Below are positions 1 through 5,528 of a stretch of 13,279 nucleotides of DNA, in pieces. The notes below the pieces were generated by a model. The model searched no databases. It had not been told where the DNA came from and worked only from the letters and a program-made list of their open reading frames with translations. Source of the stretch: an uncultured Oscillospiraceae bacterium (GTDB lineage Bacteria; Bacillota; Clostridia; Oscillospirales; Oscillospiraceae). The first letter of the stretch is position 1. Every line of letters begins with the position of its first letter. Made by a program: the position numbers and the translations under genes. The DNA lies in assembly GCA_947631805.1 (NCBI GenBank), contig CANRNA010000027.1, positions 1 to 13,279 of the forward strand, read 5' to 3'.

Positions 1-56
1 CCACAAAGCGGCTGTTATGCCGAAAACACACGCGATAAAAAGAGAGGTGCGCGAAT

Positions 57-560
57 ATGAAAAAGTTTTTCCAGGAGTTCAAGGAGTTTGCCACCAGGGG
101 AAACGTGGTGGACCTGGCCGTGGGCGTCATCATCGGCGCGGCCTTCCAGAAGATCGTGACCAGCGCCGTCAATGACCTGGTCATGCCCCTCATCGGCCTT
201 ATCACCGGCAACTCCAACTTCAACGACGCGTTCTTCATCCTCCGGCTGCCGGAGGGGGTGGACGCCGCCCAGGTTACGTCCCTGGCCACGGCCACGGAGC
301 TGGGTGTGACCACGTTCAACTACGGGGCGTTCATCTCGGCGGTCATCGACTTTCTCATCATGGCCTTCGTCATCTTCCTGATGATAAAGGCCCTGAACAA
401 GGCCAGCTCCCTCACCCATCGCAAGCAGGAGGAGCCCGAGACCCCGGCGGAGCCCACCGTGAAGACCTGCCCCTACTGCCTGTCCGAGATACCCTACAAG
501 GCGAAAAAGTGCGCCCACTGCGCCACGGACCTGACCGCCGCTGTGGACGGGACCGAGTGA
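57..560 (+). CDS. mscL: Large-conductance mechanosensitive channel MscL with C-terminal zinc ribbon
   Basis: MscL forms a homopentameric inner-membrane channel that opens under membrane tension and releases solutes during hypo-osmotic shock. The N-terminal amphipathic helix and TM1 are recognisable (residues 1-45; key stretch RGNVVDLAVGVIIGAAF, then K32, N39 and the P44 region), followed by a periplasmic-type loop (about 50-87) and TM2 (about 88-112). The E. coli protein has 136 residues and this one has 167. The extra part is a proline/glutamate-rich linker (about 124-136) and a CPYC...CAHC element (C138, C141, C152, C155), a rubredoxin-like zinc ribbon on the cytoplasmic side. The start is supported by GAGAGG at 42-47. 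A strong terminator follows, so it appears to be transcribed apart from dctP. The channel assignment is firm; the role of the zinc ribbon is unknown. Confidence 0.95.
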   Translation: MKKFFQEFKEFATRGNVVDLAVGVIIGAAFQKIVTSAVNDLVMPLIGLITGNSNFNDAFFILRLPEGVDAAQVTSLATATELGVTTFNYGAFISAVIDFLIMAFVIFLMIKALNKASSLTHRKQEEPETPAEPTVKTCPYCLSEIPYKAKKCAHCATDLTAAVDGTE

Positions 561-579
561 AGAAAATACAGGACCTTAT

Positions 580-612
580 GACACGGCTTTTGCGAAAGGC
601 CGTGTCTTTTTT
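580..612 (+). terminator. Rho-independent terminator of mscL
   Basis: GACACGGC (580-587) pairs with GCCGTGTC (599-606). The stem extends inward by a few U-A/G-U pairs to a tight GCG loop and is followed directly by six T residues (607-612). It lies 20 nt after the mscL stop and separates mscL from the dctP promoter. Confidence 0.9.
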
Positions 613-678
613 CACGGCCGGGGATTTAGAATTTTTGCAAAAAAGTGTGAAAGGAGAGCAAAAACTTATTGTGACTTA

Positions 679-707
679 TTGACATGAAAGGCTGAGAGTG
701 TTATTAT
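679..707 (+). promoter_or_regulatory. Sigma-70/SigA-type promoter of the dctPQM-kduI operon
   Basis: A perfect -35 TTGACA (679-684) is separated by exactly 17 bp from a -10 TATTAT (702-707), matching 11 of 12 consensus bases. The predicted start site is near 714, giving a leader of about 170 nt before dctP. The promoter sits in a strongly AT-rich island (about 625-785) inside an otherwise GC-rich window. A TGGGTA element (713-718) lies at the predicted start site. Confidence 0.8.
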
Positions 708-885
708 TTATTTGGGTAAATTATCATAAGAAAATTGTCGCGTTTTGTCAGATATCATAAATTATTTTAAGTACCCTATACATAATCGGCAGTCCGTTGA
801 CCGGGGACTGAAACGGCCGCGGCGGAACACCGCCCGGGCGGATCAAACGGTCAAATCACATATTTTTATAGGAGGATCCAAAAAC
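708..885 (+). promoter_or_regulatory. Long 5' leader of dctP with GGGTA/GTACCC elements and GC-rich hairpins
   Basis: This stretch has no convincing gene. Its first part is AT-rich and carries TGGGTA (713-718) and GTACCC (771-776), which share the core GGGTAC or its complement with the palindrome upstream of kdgA. The second part (about 787-850) becomes abruptly GC-rich and can form two small hairpins: CAGTCC (790-795) with GGACTG (805-810), and GGCGG (821-825) with CCGCC (830-834) around an AACA loop. GGAGG at 871-875 is the dctP ribosome binding site. I do not recognise a known riboswitch; operator and attenuator roles are inferences. Confidence 0.4.
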
Positions 886-1893
886 ATGAAGAAAGTCATT
901 TCGCTTCTTCTCGCGCTGACGATGGTCCTGTCTCTGGGCGCCATCGCTTTCGCCGAGGAAGGGGAAGCCAAGGTCGGCGAGACCGTCCTGCGCTGCGCTT
1001 TCAACCAGACCATCGACAACCCCGAGGCCAAGACCATCCAGAAGATCAGCGATGACCTGTATGACGCCACCGAAGGCCGTTACTCCATCGAGATCTATCC
1101 CAGCGAGCAGCTGGGCGACCAGGCCTCCACTCTGGAGCAGGTCAACATGGGCGTGCTGGAGATGACCATGATCGCCAACTCCGTCATCGAGCCCTATGCC
1201 CCTGACTTCGCCATTCTGGGCACTCCCTACGTGTATGACAGCGTCGAGCACCAGGAGCGTCTGTTCACCTCCGGCAAGCTGGACGAGCTGTATGCCACCA
1301 CCGAGGCCAGCAACTTCATCGTGCTGTCCGCTTACTCCCTTGGGCCCCGTAACCTGTACACCAAGGACGGCCCCGTCACCAATCCTGACGAGCTGAGCGG
1401 CCTGCAGATCCGTGTCATGGGCTCCGATACCTGCGTGGCGATGATGAACGCCATGGGCGGTTCTGGCGTCACCATGGGCCAGGGCGATGTGTACTCCGCC
1501 ATCCAGACCGGTACTCTTGACGGCGCTGAGAACAACATCATCACCTACGTGGACCTGCTCCAGTACGAAGTTGCTCCTTACTACAACTACACCGGCCACC
1601 TGATGATCCCCGACGAGCTGGTCATCAACACCGCCACCTTCGCTGCCATGTCCGAGGAGGACCAGGCTGCCCTGAAGAAGGCCTGCCTTGACTCCATCCC
1701 CTACATGTTCCAGCTGTGCGCCGACCTGCGCGACGAGTACACCGCCAAGGCCGAGGAGATGGGCGTGACCTTCTCCGAAGCTGACGTCGCCGCCTTCCAG
1801 GAGCGCTGCCAGGACCTGATCGACGAGGTCGCCAACAAGGACGATCTGAGCAAGTCCGTTTACGAGGCCATTCTCTCTGAGCGTGACAGCTGA
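886..1893 (+). CDS. dctP: TRAP transporter substrate-binding protein, DctP family
   Basis: This is the extracytoplasmic binding protein of a tripartite ATP-independent (TRAP) importer, which captures a carboxylate-bearing substrate, probably a (unsaturated or keto-deoxy) uronate given the downstream genes. The mature part shows DctP family features: PSEQLGDQ (about 72-79), the basic residue R155, LQIRVMG with R176 (the position of the family's carboxylate-clamping arginine), and QTGTLDGAENN (207-217). The 335-aa length is normal. The start at 886 is chosen because GGAGG lies 10 nt upstream and a signal peptide follows at once; the frame is open further upstream but not as protein. The signal peptide ends in AFA before EE (about 23/24) and has no lipobox cysteine. 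All eight arginines use CGT or CGC, unlike the CGG-rich neighbours, suggesting high expression. Confidence 0.93.
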   Translation: MKKVISLLLALTMVLSLGAIAFAEEGEAKVGETVLRCAFNQTIDNPEAKTIQKISDDLYDATEGRYSIEIYPSEQLGDQASTLEQVNMGVLEMTMIANSVIEPYAPDFAILGTPYVYDSVEHQERLFTSGKLDELYATTEASNFIVLSAYSLGPRNLYTKDGPVTNPDELSGLQIRVMGSDTCVAMMNAMGGSGVTMGQGDVYSAIQTGTLDGAENNIITYVDLLQYEVAPYYNYTGHLMIPDELVINTATFAAMSEEDQAALKKACLDSIPYMFQLCADLRDEYTAKAEEMGVTFSEADVAAFQERCQDLIDEVANKDDLSKSVYEAILSERDS

Positions 1894-1914
1894 TTTTCCG
1901 TAAGCAAATCCTAT

Positions 1915-1944
1915 ACGGCCCACAGCGTGCTGTGGGCCGTTTTT
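1915..1944 (+). terminator. Intercistronic terminator/attenuator between dctP and dctQ
   Basis: ACGGCCCACAG (1915-1925) pairs perfectly with CTGTGGGCCGT (1930-1940) around a CGTG loop, and a T-run (1940-1944) follows. It lies just after the dctP stop and before dctQ, with no new promoter visible in the 79-bp gap. It probably acts as a partial terminator or 3'-end stabiliser that leaves more dctP than dctQM message. Confidence 0.82.
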
Positions 1945-1972
1945 CAAAATTTCAAGAAAGGAAGGCAAAGCA

Positions 1973-2494
1973 TTGAAGGCTCTGACAGCGATAAAAAAAG
2001 TGCTTGACAAGATACTGGATATCCTGGGCACTGTGTCTCTGGCTGTTATGACCGTCCTGGTGGTCTACCAGGTGGTCGTCCGGTATTTCTTCAAGTCGCC
2101 CAGCTCCACCGCCGGTCCGGCTTCCCAGTATCTTTTCGTTTGGATGATAATGTTCGGCAGCGCCTACGTTTTCGGCAGCCGCGAGCATCTGACCATAGAT
2201 CTTTTGAAGGACAAATTCTCCCCCAAGGTCTATATGATCACCGAGGTCCTGTCAAATATCTGCCTGTTCGGCTTCATCCTTGTCGTGTGCGTCTACGGAG
2301 GCTGGCGTTACACCGCCACCCAGATAGCCCAGATAGACCCGACGCTGCATATCTCCAAAGCGATTTTGTACGCTTCCGTTCCGTTTACGGGCGTCATCAC
2401 CCTGTACTACGCGGTGTATAACTGCATCCAGGCTGTGCTCAACTACAAGCACGGCAGCCGCACCCACGGTGATGAGCTGTCCGGCACCGCATGA
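1973..2494 (+). CDS. dctQ: TRAP transporter small membrane subunit, DctQ family
   Basis: This is the small integral membrane subunit that pairs with DctM in TRAP importers. Four hydrophobic segments are visible (about 15-38, 50-69, 90-111 and 130-155), which is the usual DctQ topology, and the 173-aa length is typical. Family-like features are VVVRYFF (34-40) at the end of TM1 and a GSREHLTIDLL stretch (68-78) after TM2. Translation appears to begin at TTG (1973), preceded by an AAAGGAAGG ribosome binding site (1957-1965); no ATG in this frame is better placed. It follows the dctP hairpin and precedes dctM by 16 bp, so the membrane subunits are co-translated. Substrate specificity cannot be read from this subunit. 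Confidence 0.92.
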   Translation: MKALTAIKKVLDKILDILGTVSLAVMTVLVVYQVVVRYFFKSPSSTAGPASQYLFVWMIMFGSAYVFGSREHLTIDLLKDKFSPKVYMITEVLSNICLFGFILVVCVYGGWRYTATQIAQIDPTLHISKAILYASVPFTGVITLYYAVYNCIQAVLNYKHGSRTHGDELSGTA

Positions 2495-2510
2495 GGGGAG
2501 GTAAAATGAG

Positions 2511-3815
2511 ATGACAACTACCGCTTTAGCCGGTTTGGTAATGATCGTGCTTATCTTCGTTACCCTTGCCATCGGCTTCCCCATCGGCCTGAGCATCGGT
2601 ATCGGCTCCGCCTCCGCGCTGGCCATCATCATGCCCGGCGCCAACTCCCTTCTGGTCTCCGCCCAGAAGATGTTCCAGTCCGTCAACTCCTTCGCCCTGC
2701 TGGCCATACCGTTCTTCGTGCTGGCCGGTAACCTGATGAACTCGGGCGGCATCGCCAAACGACTGGTGGGCTGCGCACAGCTTCTGGCCCACCGCCTGCC
2801 CGGCTCCCTGGCCCAGACCAACATCGTGGCCAACATGCTCTTCGGCGCCATGTCCGGCTCCGGCGTGGCCGCGGCCGTGGCCATGGGCAGCATCCTGGGC
2901 CCCATGGAGAAGGACGAGGGCTACTCCGACGAGTACATAGCGGTGTGCAACATCGCGTCCGGCCCGACCGGCATGATGATACCTCCCAGCAACATCATGA
3001 TCGTGTATTCCACGGTGGCCGGGTCAGTCTCCGTGGCGGCGCTGTTCATGGCAGGCTATGTCCCCGGCATCCTCTGGGGCCTGGGCTGCATGATCATCGC
3101 CGGTATTATGGCAAAGAAGCGCGGCTATGTGTCCAAGAGCCACTATGATATGAAGACCGTGCTGAAGACCCTGTGGGCCGGTATCCCCAGCCTGATGATG
3201 ATCGTCGTTGTCATCGGCGGTATCCTGCTGGGCGTGTTCACCGCCACCGAGGGCTCCGCCGTGGCCGTCGTCTACGCGCTGATCCTGGGCTTCGTTTACA
3301 AGAACATCAAGCTCAAGGACCTGCCCAGGGTCATCTTCGACAGCGTGAAGACCACCGCCGTCATCGAGTACCTGGTCTGCGTGTCCGGCATCATGGGCTT
3401 CGTCATGAGCTACACCCATATCCCCGCGCTGGTGGCCGACGCCATTCTGGGCATCACCACCAACAAGTATCTGATCCTGCTCATCATGAACGTCATCCTG
3501 CTCATCGTGGGCTGCTTCATGGACCCCACTCCCGCCGTGCTGATCTTCACCCCCATCTTCCTGCCCATCGTGCAGACCTGGGGCATGCACCCGGTGCACT
3601 TCGGTCTGATGATGATCATGAACCTGTGCGTGGGCACGCTGACGCCGCCGGTGGGCGCCATACTGTTCGCGGGCTGCCGCGTCAACAACGTGAAGATAGA
3701 GCAGATCATCAAGATGCTCATGCCGTTCTTCATCGTCATCCTCGTCAGCCTGCTGCTCATCACCTACATACCCTGGCTGTCCATGGTCGTGCCCAAGGTC
3801 CTCGGCCTGGTCTGA
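2511..3815 (+). CDS. dctM: TRAP transporter large membrane subunit, DctM family
   Basis: This is the 434-aa channel-forming subunit of the TRAP importer, which uses an ion gradient to move substrate released by DctP. It is hydrophobic throughout, compatible with about 11-12 membrane segments and two re-entrant hairpins. Family-typical stretches are IPFFVLAGNLMNSGG (66-80), GSGVAAAVAMGSILGP (116-131), MMIPPSN (155-161), TATEGSAVAVVYA (244-256), a CFMDPTPA helix region (335-342) and GTLTPPVGA (375-383). The start at 2511 follows GGGGAGG (2495-2501); an ATG at 2506 is out of frame and runs into a stop. It ends 20 bp before kduI in the same operon. Confidence 0.95.
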   Translation: MTTTALAGLVMIVLIFVTLAIGFPIGLSIGIGSASALAIIMPGANSLLVSAQKMFQSVNSFALLAIPFFVLAGNLMNSGGIAKRLVGCAQLLAHRLPGSLAQTNIVANMLFGAMSGSGVAAAVAMGSILGPMEKDEGYSDEYIAVCNIASGPTGMMIPPSNIMIVYSTVAGSVSVAALFMAGYVPGILWGLGCMIIAGIMAKKRGYVSKSHYDMKTVLKTLWAGIPSLMMIVVVIGGILLGVFTATEGSAVAVVYALILGFVYKNIKLKDLPRVIFDSVKTTAVIEYLVCVSGIMGFVMSYTHIPALVADAILGITTNKYLILLIMNVILLIVGCFMDPTPAVLIFTPIFLPIVQTWGMHPVHFGLMMIMNLCVGTLTPPVGAILFAGCRVNNVKIEQIIKMLMPFFIVILVSLLLITYIPWLSMVVPKVLGLV

Positions 3816-3835
3816 TATAGGGGCGGAGGAACGAG

Positions 3836-4678
3836 ATGGATATTCGTTATTCTACCGGTCCGAACGACGTCAAGCGCTATACCACGGAGGAGCTGCGTAA
3901 GGAGTTCCTTATCCAGGACCTGTACCAGCCCGATACCGTACAGGCCGTCTATTCCCACGTGGACAGGATGGTCGTGCTGGGCATCATGCCGGTGAACGAG
4001 GTCCTGCCCATCGACAAGGGCATCGACGTCTGGGCCAACTTCGGCACCAGCTATTTCCTGGAGCGCCGGGAGGCCGGTGTGTTCAACCTGGGCGGCCCGG
4101 GCTGGATAGAGGCGGACGGCGTCCGCTACGAGCTGGACTTCGAGGACTGCCTGTATATCACCAAGGGCACGCAAAAGGTCCTGTTCGGCAGCAACGACGG
4201 CCAGAAGCCCGCCAGGTTCTATCTGGTGTCGGCCCCGGCCCACAAGGTGTGCAAGACCACCTTTATCTCCATCAAGGACGCCAACAAGCGCCCCTGCGGC
4301 GACACGGCCTCCGCCAACAAACGGGTCATCAACCAGTTCATCCACCCGGACGTGCTGGAGACCTGCCAGCTCTCCATGGGCCTGACCCAGCTGGAGGAGG
4401 GGAGCGTGTGGAATTCCGTCCCGCCCCACACCCATGAGCGGCGGATGGAGATATACACCTACTTCAACCTGCCGGAGGACGGCATCGTCCTCCACCTGAT
4501 GGGACAGCCCCAGCAGACCCGCCATCTGGTCATGAAAAACTATGAGGCGGTCATATCCCCGTCCTGGTCTCTCCATGCGGGGTGCGGGACTTCCAGTTAC
4601 ACATTCATCTGGGCCATGGGCGGCGAGAACCAGGCCTTCGACGACATGGACACCTTCGGCGTCAGCGAGCTCAGATGA
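3836..4678 (+). CDS. kduI: 5-dehydro-4-deoxy-D-glucuronate isomerase (KduI)
   Basis: KduI (EC 5.3.1.17) converts 5-keto-4-deoxyuronate (DKI), formed spontaneously from unsaturated uronates released by pectate or glycosaminoglycan lyases, into 2,5-diketo-3-deoxygluconate. The 280-aa length matches the E. coli enzyme (278). The cupin zinc site is intact: PPHTHERRMEIYTYF (196-210) supplies H198, H200 and E205, and H247 in SWSLHAGCG supplies the fourth ligand, each offset by two from E. coli H196, H198, E203 and H245. The start follows GGAGGA (3825-3830). It is the last gene of the transporter operon, which ties the importer to uronate breakdown. KduI has also been implicated in glucuronate/galacturonate conversion in E. 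coli, so other substrates are possible. Confidence 0.96.
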   Translation: MDIRYSTGPNDVKRYTTEELRKEFLIQDLYQPDTVQAVYSHVDRMVVLGIMPVNEVLPIDKGIDVWANFGTSYFLERREAGVFNLGGPGWIEADGVRYELDFEDCLYITKGTQKVLFGSNDGQKPARFYLVSAPAHKVCKTTFISIKDANKRPCGDTASANKRVINQFIHPDVLETCQLSMGLTQLEEGSVWNSVPPHTHERRMEIYTYFNLPEDGIVLHLMGQPQQTRHLVMKNYEAVISPSWSLHAGCGTSSYTFIWAMGGENQAFDDMDTFGVSELR

Positions 4679-4691
4679 GGGAAAAACAACA

Positions 4692-4712
4692 GGCCCGATC
4701 CAGCATCGGGCC
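4692..4712. terminator. Terminator hairpin between convergent kduI and the 232-aa gene
   Basis: GGCCCGAT (4692-4699) pairs with ATCGGGCC (4705-4712) around a CCAGC loop, and the stem can be lengthened past one mismatch by AAC/GTT. Read on the minus strand it is followed by TGTTGTTTTTC, so it best serves the minus-strand gene ending at 4734. Read on the plus strand the U-run is poor, though it may still help end the kduI transcript. Confidence 0.75.
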
Positions 4713-4733
4713 CGTTGATTCATAGCAGGACTG

Positions 4734-5432
4734 TTATTCGGATGGGAGCAGGTGCTTTATCGCCAGCATGGGCGAGGGGCGGAAGATGTGCAGATACTTT
4801 CTCAGCTCGTCGTCGGCCACCTTCACATGGTTTTCCTTGATGATGCAGCAGTCCATCAAAAACAGGTACAGACATACCTCCAGGGGGCTTCCCAAAAACG
4901 CGGGCACGTAATCCGTGCTCAGCAGGAAGAGGGAGAGGGAGCCCCGCTTGAGCGGGGTGAACTTGGAGTCTACCCACTTGTTCCCGTAGACGACCTGCAG
5001 CGGCGGGGGAAACCCCGGCAGGGCGCAGGCGACGATGTTTTTCAGATTGTCCGTCAGGGCGCTCTCCGGCGCGTCCGGATCGTAGGAGCACACCGACTCA
5101 TGGAAGGTGAGCGCGCCGGTCCGGCTGCGCTTGATCCGGGTGGGCACGAATATGGCCTGGCTGCGGCGGTTTATCTCCCGGGCGTACCAGTCCGCTATTT
5201 TCAGCTGGTCGAAGTGCAGCTCCAGATCGAATCCGCCCCAGCTGTGGCGGACGGTGTAAACGGCCTGGGGGTCCTCCGGCAGATAGGAGGCGGGATTCTC
5301 CTCCGCGGCGCGGAGGACCCGGTCCCAGCCCCGGCGAAAGTCCGGATAGTAGGCCCGTTCCCGGATATCCGGGTCCCGGACCAGCGCGTCAAAGGTCTGA
5401 AAAAGCCCGCCGGGCTGCAAAGCGTCGCTCAT
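4734..5432 (-). CDS. Uncharacterised 232-aa protein divergent from the kdgA operon
   Basis: I do not recognise this family. The frame is credible: a good ribosome binding site (GGGAGG, minus strand, about 5441-5446), a promoter, a terminator, and normal soluble-protein composition rich in aromatics. There is no signal peptide and no clear Walker, HTH or Cys-cluster motif. Visible stretches are an acidic/aromatic N-terminus (residues 1-60), VRHSWGGFDLELHF (61-74), a basic IFVPTRIKRSR patch (94-104), a hydrophobic SLSLFLLSTDYVPAFLG (165-181) and CLYLFLMDCCII (187-198), and a charged C-terminal helix region (about 200-232) including ADDELRKYLHIF. It sits between the two ketodeoxyuronate operons, and its promoter is overlapped by a palindrome shared with kdgA. 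A sensor or regulator of the locus is one possibility, but nothing in the sequence proves it. Confidence 0.82.
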   Translation of the reverse strand: MSDALQPGGLFQTFDALVRDPDIRERAYYPDFRRGWDRVLRAAEENPASYLPEDPQAVYTVRHSWGGFDLELHFDQLKIADWYAREINRRSQAIFVPTRIKRSRTGALTFHESVCSYDPDAPESALTDNLKNIVACALPGFPPPLQVVYGNKWVDSKFTPLKRGSLSLFLLSTDYVPAFLGSPLEVCLYLFLMDCCIIKENHVKVADDELRKYLHIFRPSPMLAIKHLLPSE

Positions 5433-5448
5433 AGCGCACCTCCCGTAA

Positions 5449-5472
5449 ATAATGGGTCTGCGTACCCATTAT
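5449..5472. promoter_or_regulatory. 24-bp palindromic operator between the 232-aa gene and kdgA
   Basis: ATAATGGGT (5449-5457) and ACCCATTAT (5464-5472) form a perfect 9-bp inverted repeat separated by CTGCGT. It covers the predicted start site and -10 box of the minus-strand promoter and lies 57 bp before kdgA. The size and symmetry fit a dimeric repressor site. It does not match the gammaproteobacterial KdgR or UxuR/ExuR consensus as I know them. Which protein binds is not known. Confidence 0.7.
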
Positions 5473-5496
5473 ATATCCAGTTATCCCAAAAGGCAA
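5468..5496 (-). promoter_or_regulatory. Promoter of the 232-aa minus-strand gene
   Basis: On the minus strand, TTGCCT (5496-5491) is followed after exactly 17 bp by a perfect TATAAT (5473-5468). The predicted start is near 5461, inside the inverted repeat, so a bound repressor would block transcription. I found no equally good promoter in the plus direction for kdgA in this 96-bp gap. Confidence 0.7.
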
Positions 5497-5528
5497 CCGG
5501 CCTGAATATTTTGAAAGGAGTTATCAAG

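Noticed and set aside
671..760. Tiny open frames starting at GTG 671, ATG 685 and GTG 698 in the dctP regulatory region.
   Set aside because: They are 3 to 20 codons long, lack well-placed ribosome binding sites, and begin before the predicted transcription start.
786..855. A GC-rich, hairpin-forming block of about 70 nt that at first looked tRNA-like.
   Set aside because: There is no T-loop GTTCGANTC, no acceptor stem pairing and no anticodon arm geometry; it is listed only as leader structure.
856..2031. A 391-codon minus-strand open frame opposite dctP.
   Set aside because: It spans the dctP-dctQ hairpin and dctP ribosome binding site, has no ribosome binding site or motif of its own, and mirrors dctP codon structure.
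3764..4723. A 319-codon minus-strand open frame opposite kduI.
   Set aside because: It is a shadow of kduI, which retains all four zinc ligands, and it starts beyond the terminator hairpin without a ribosome binding site.
4752..5528. An open plus-strand frame continuing upstream of kdgA for about 260 codons, which would make a much longer fusion protein.
   Set aside because: It is the antisense of the 232-aa minus-strand gene, crosses a promoter and palindrome, and kdgA has its own ribosome binding site and normal aldolase N-terminus at 5529.
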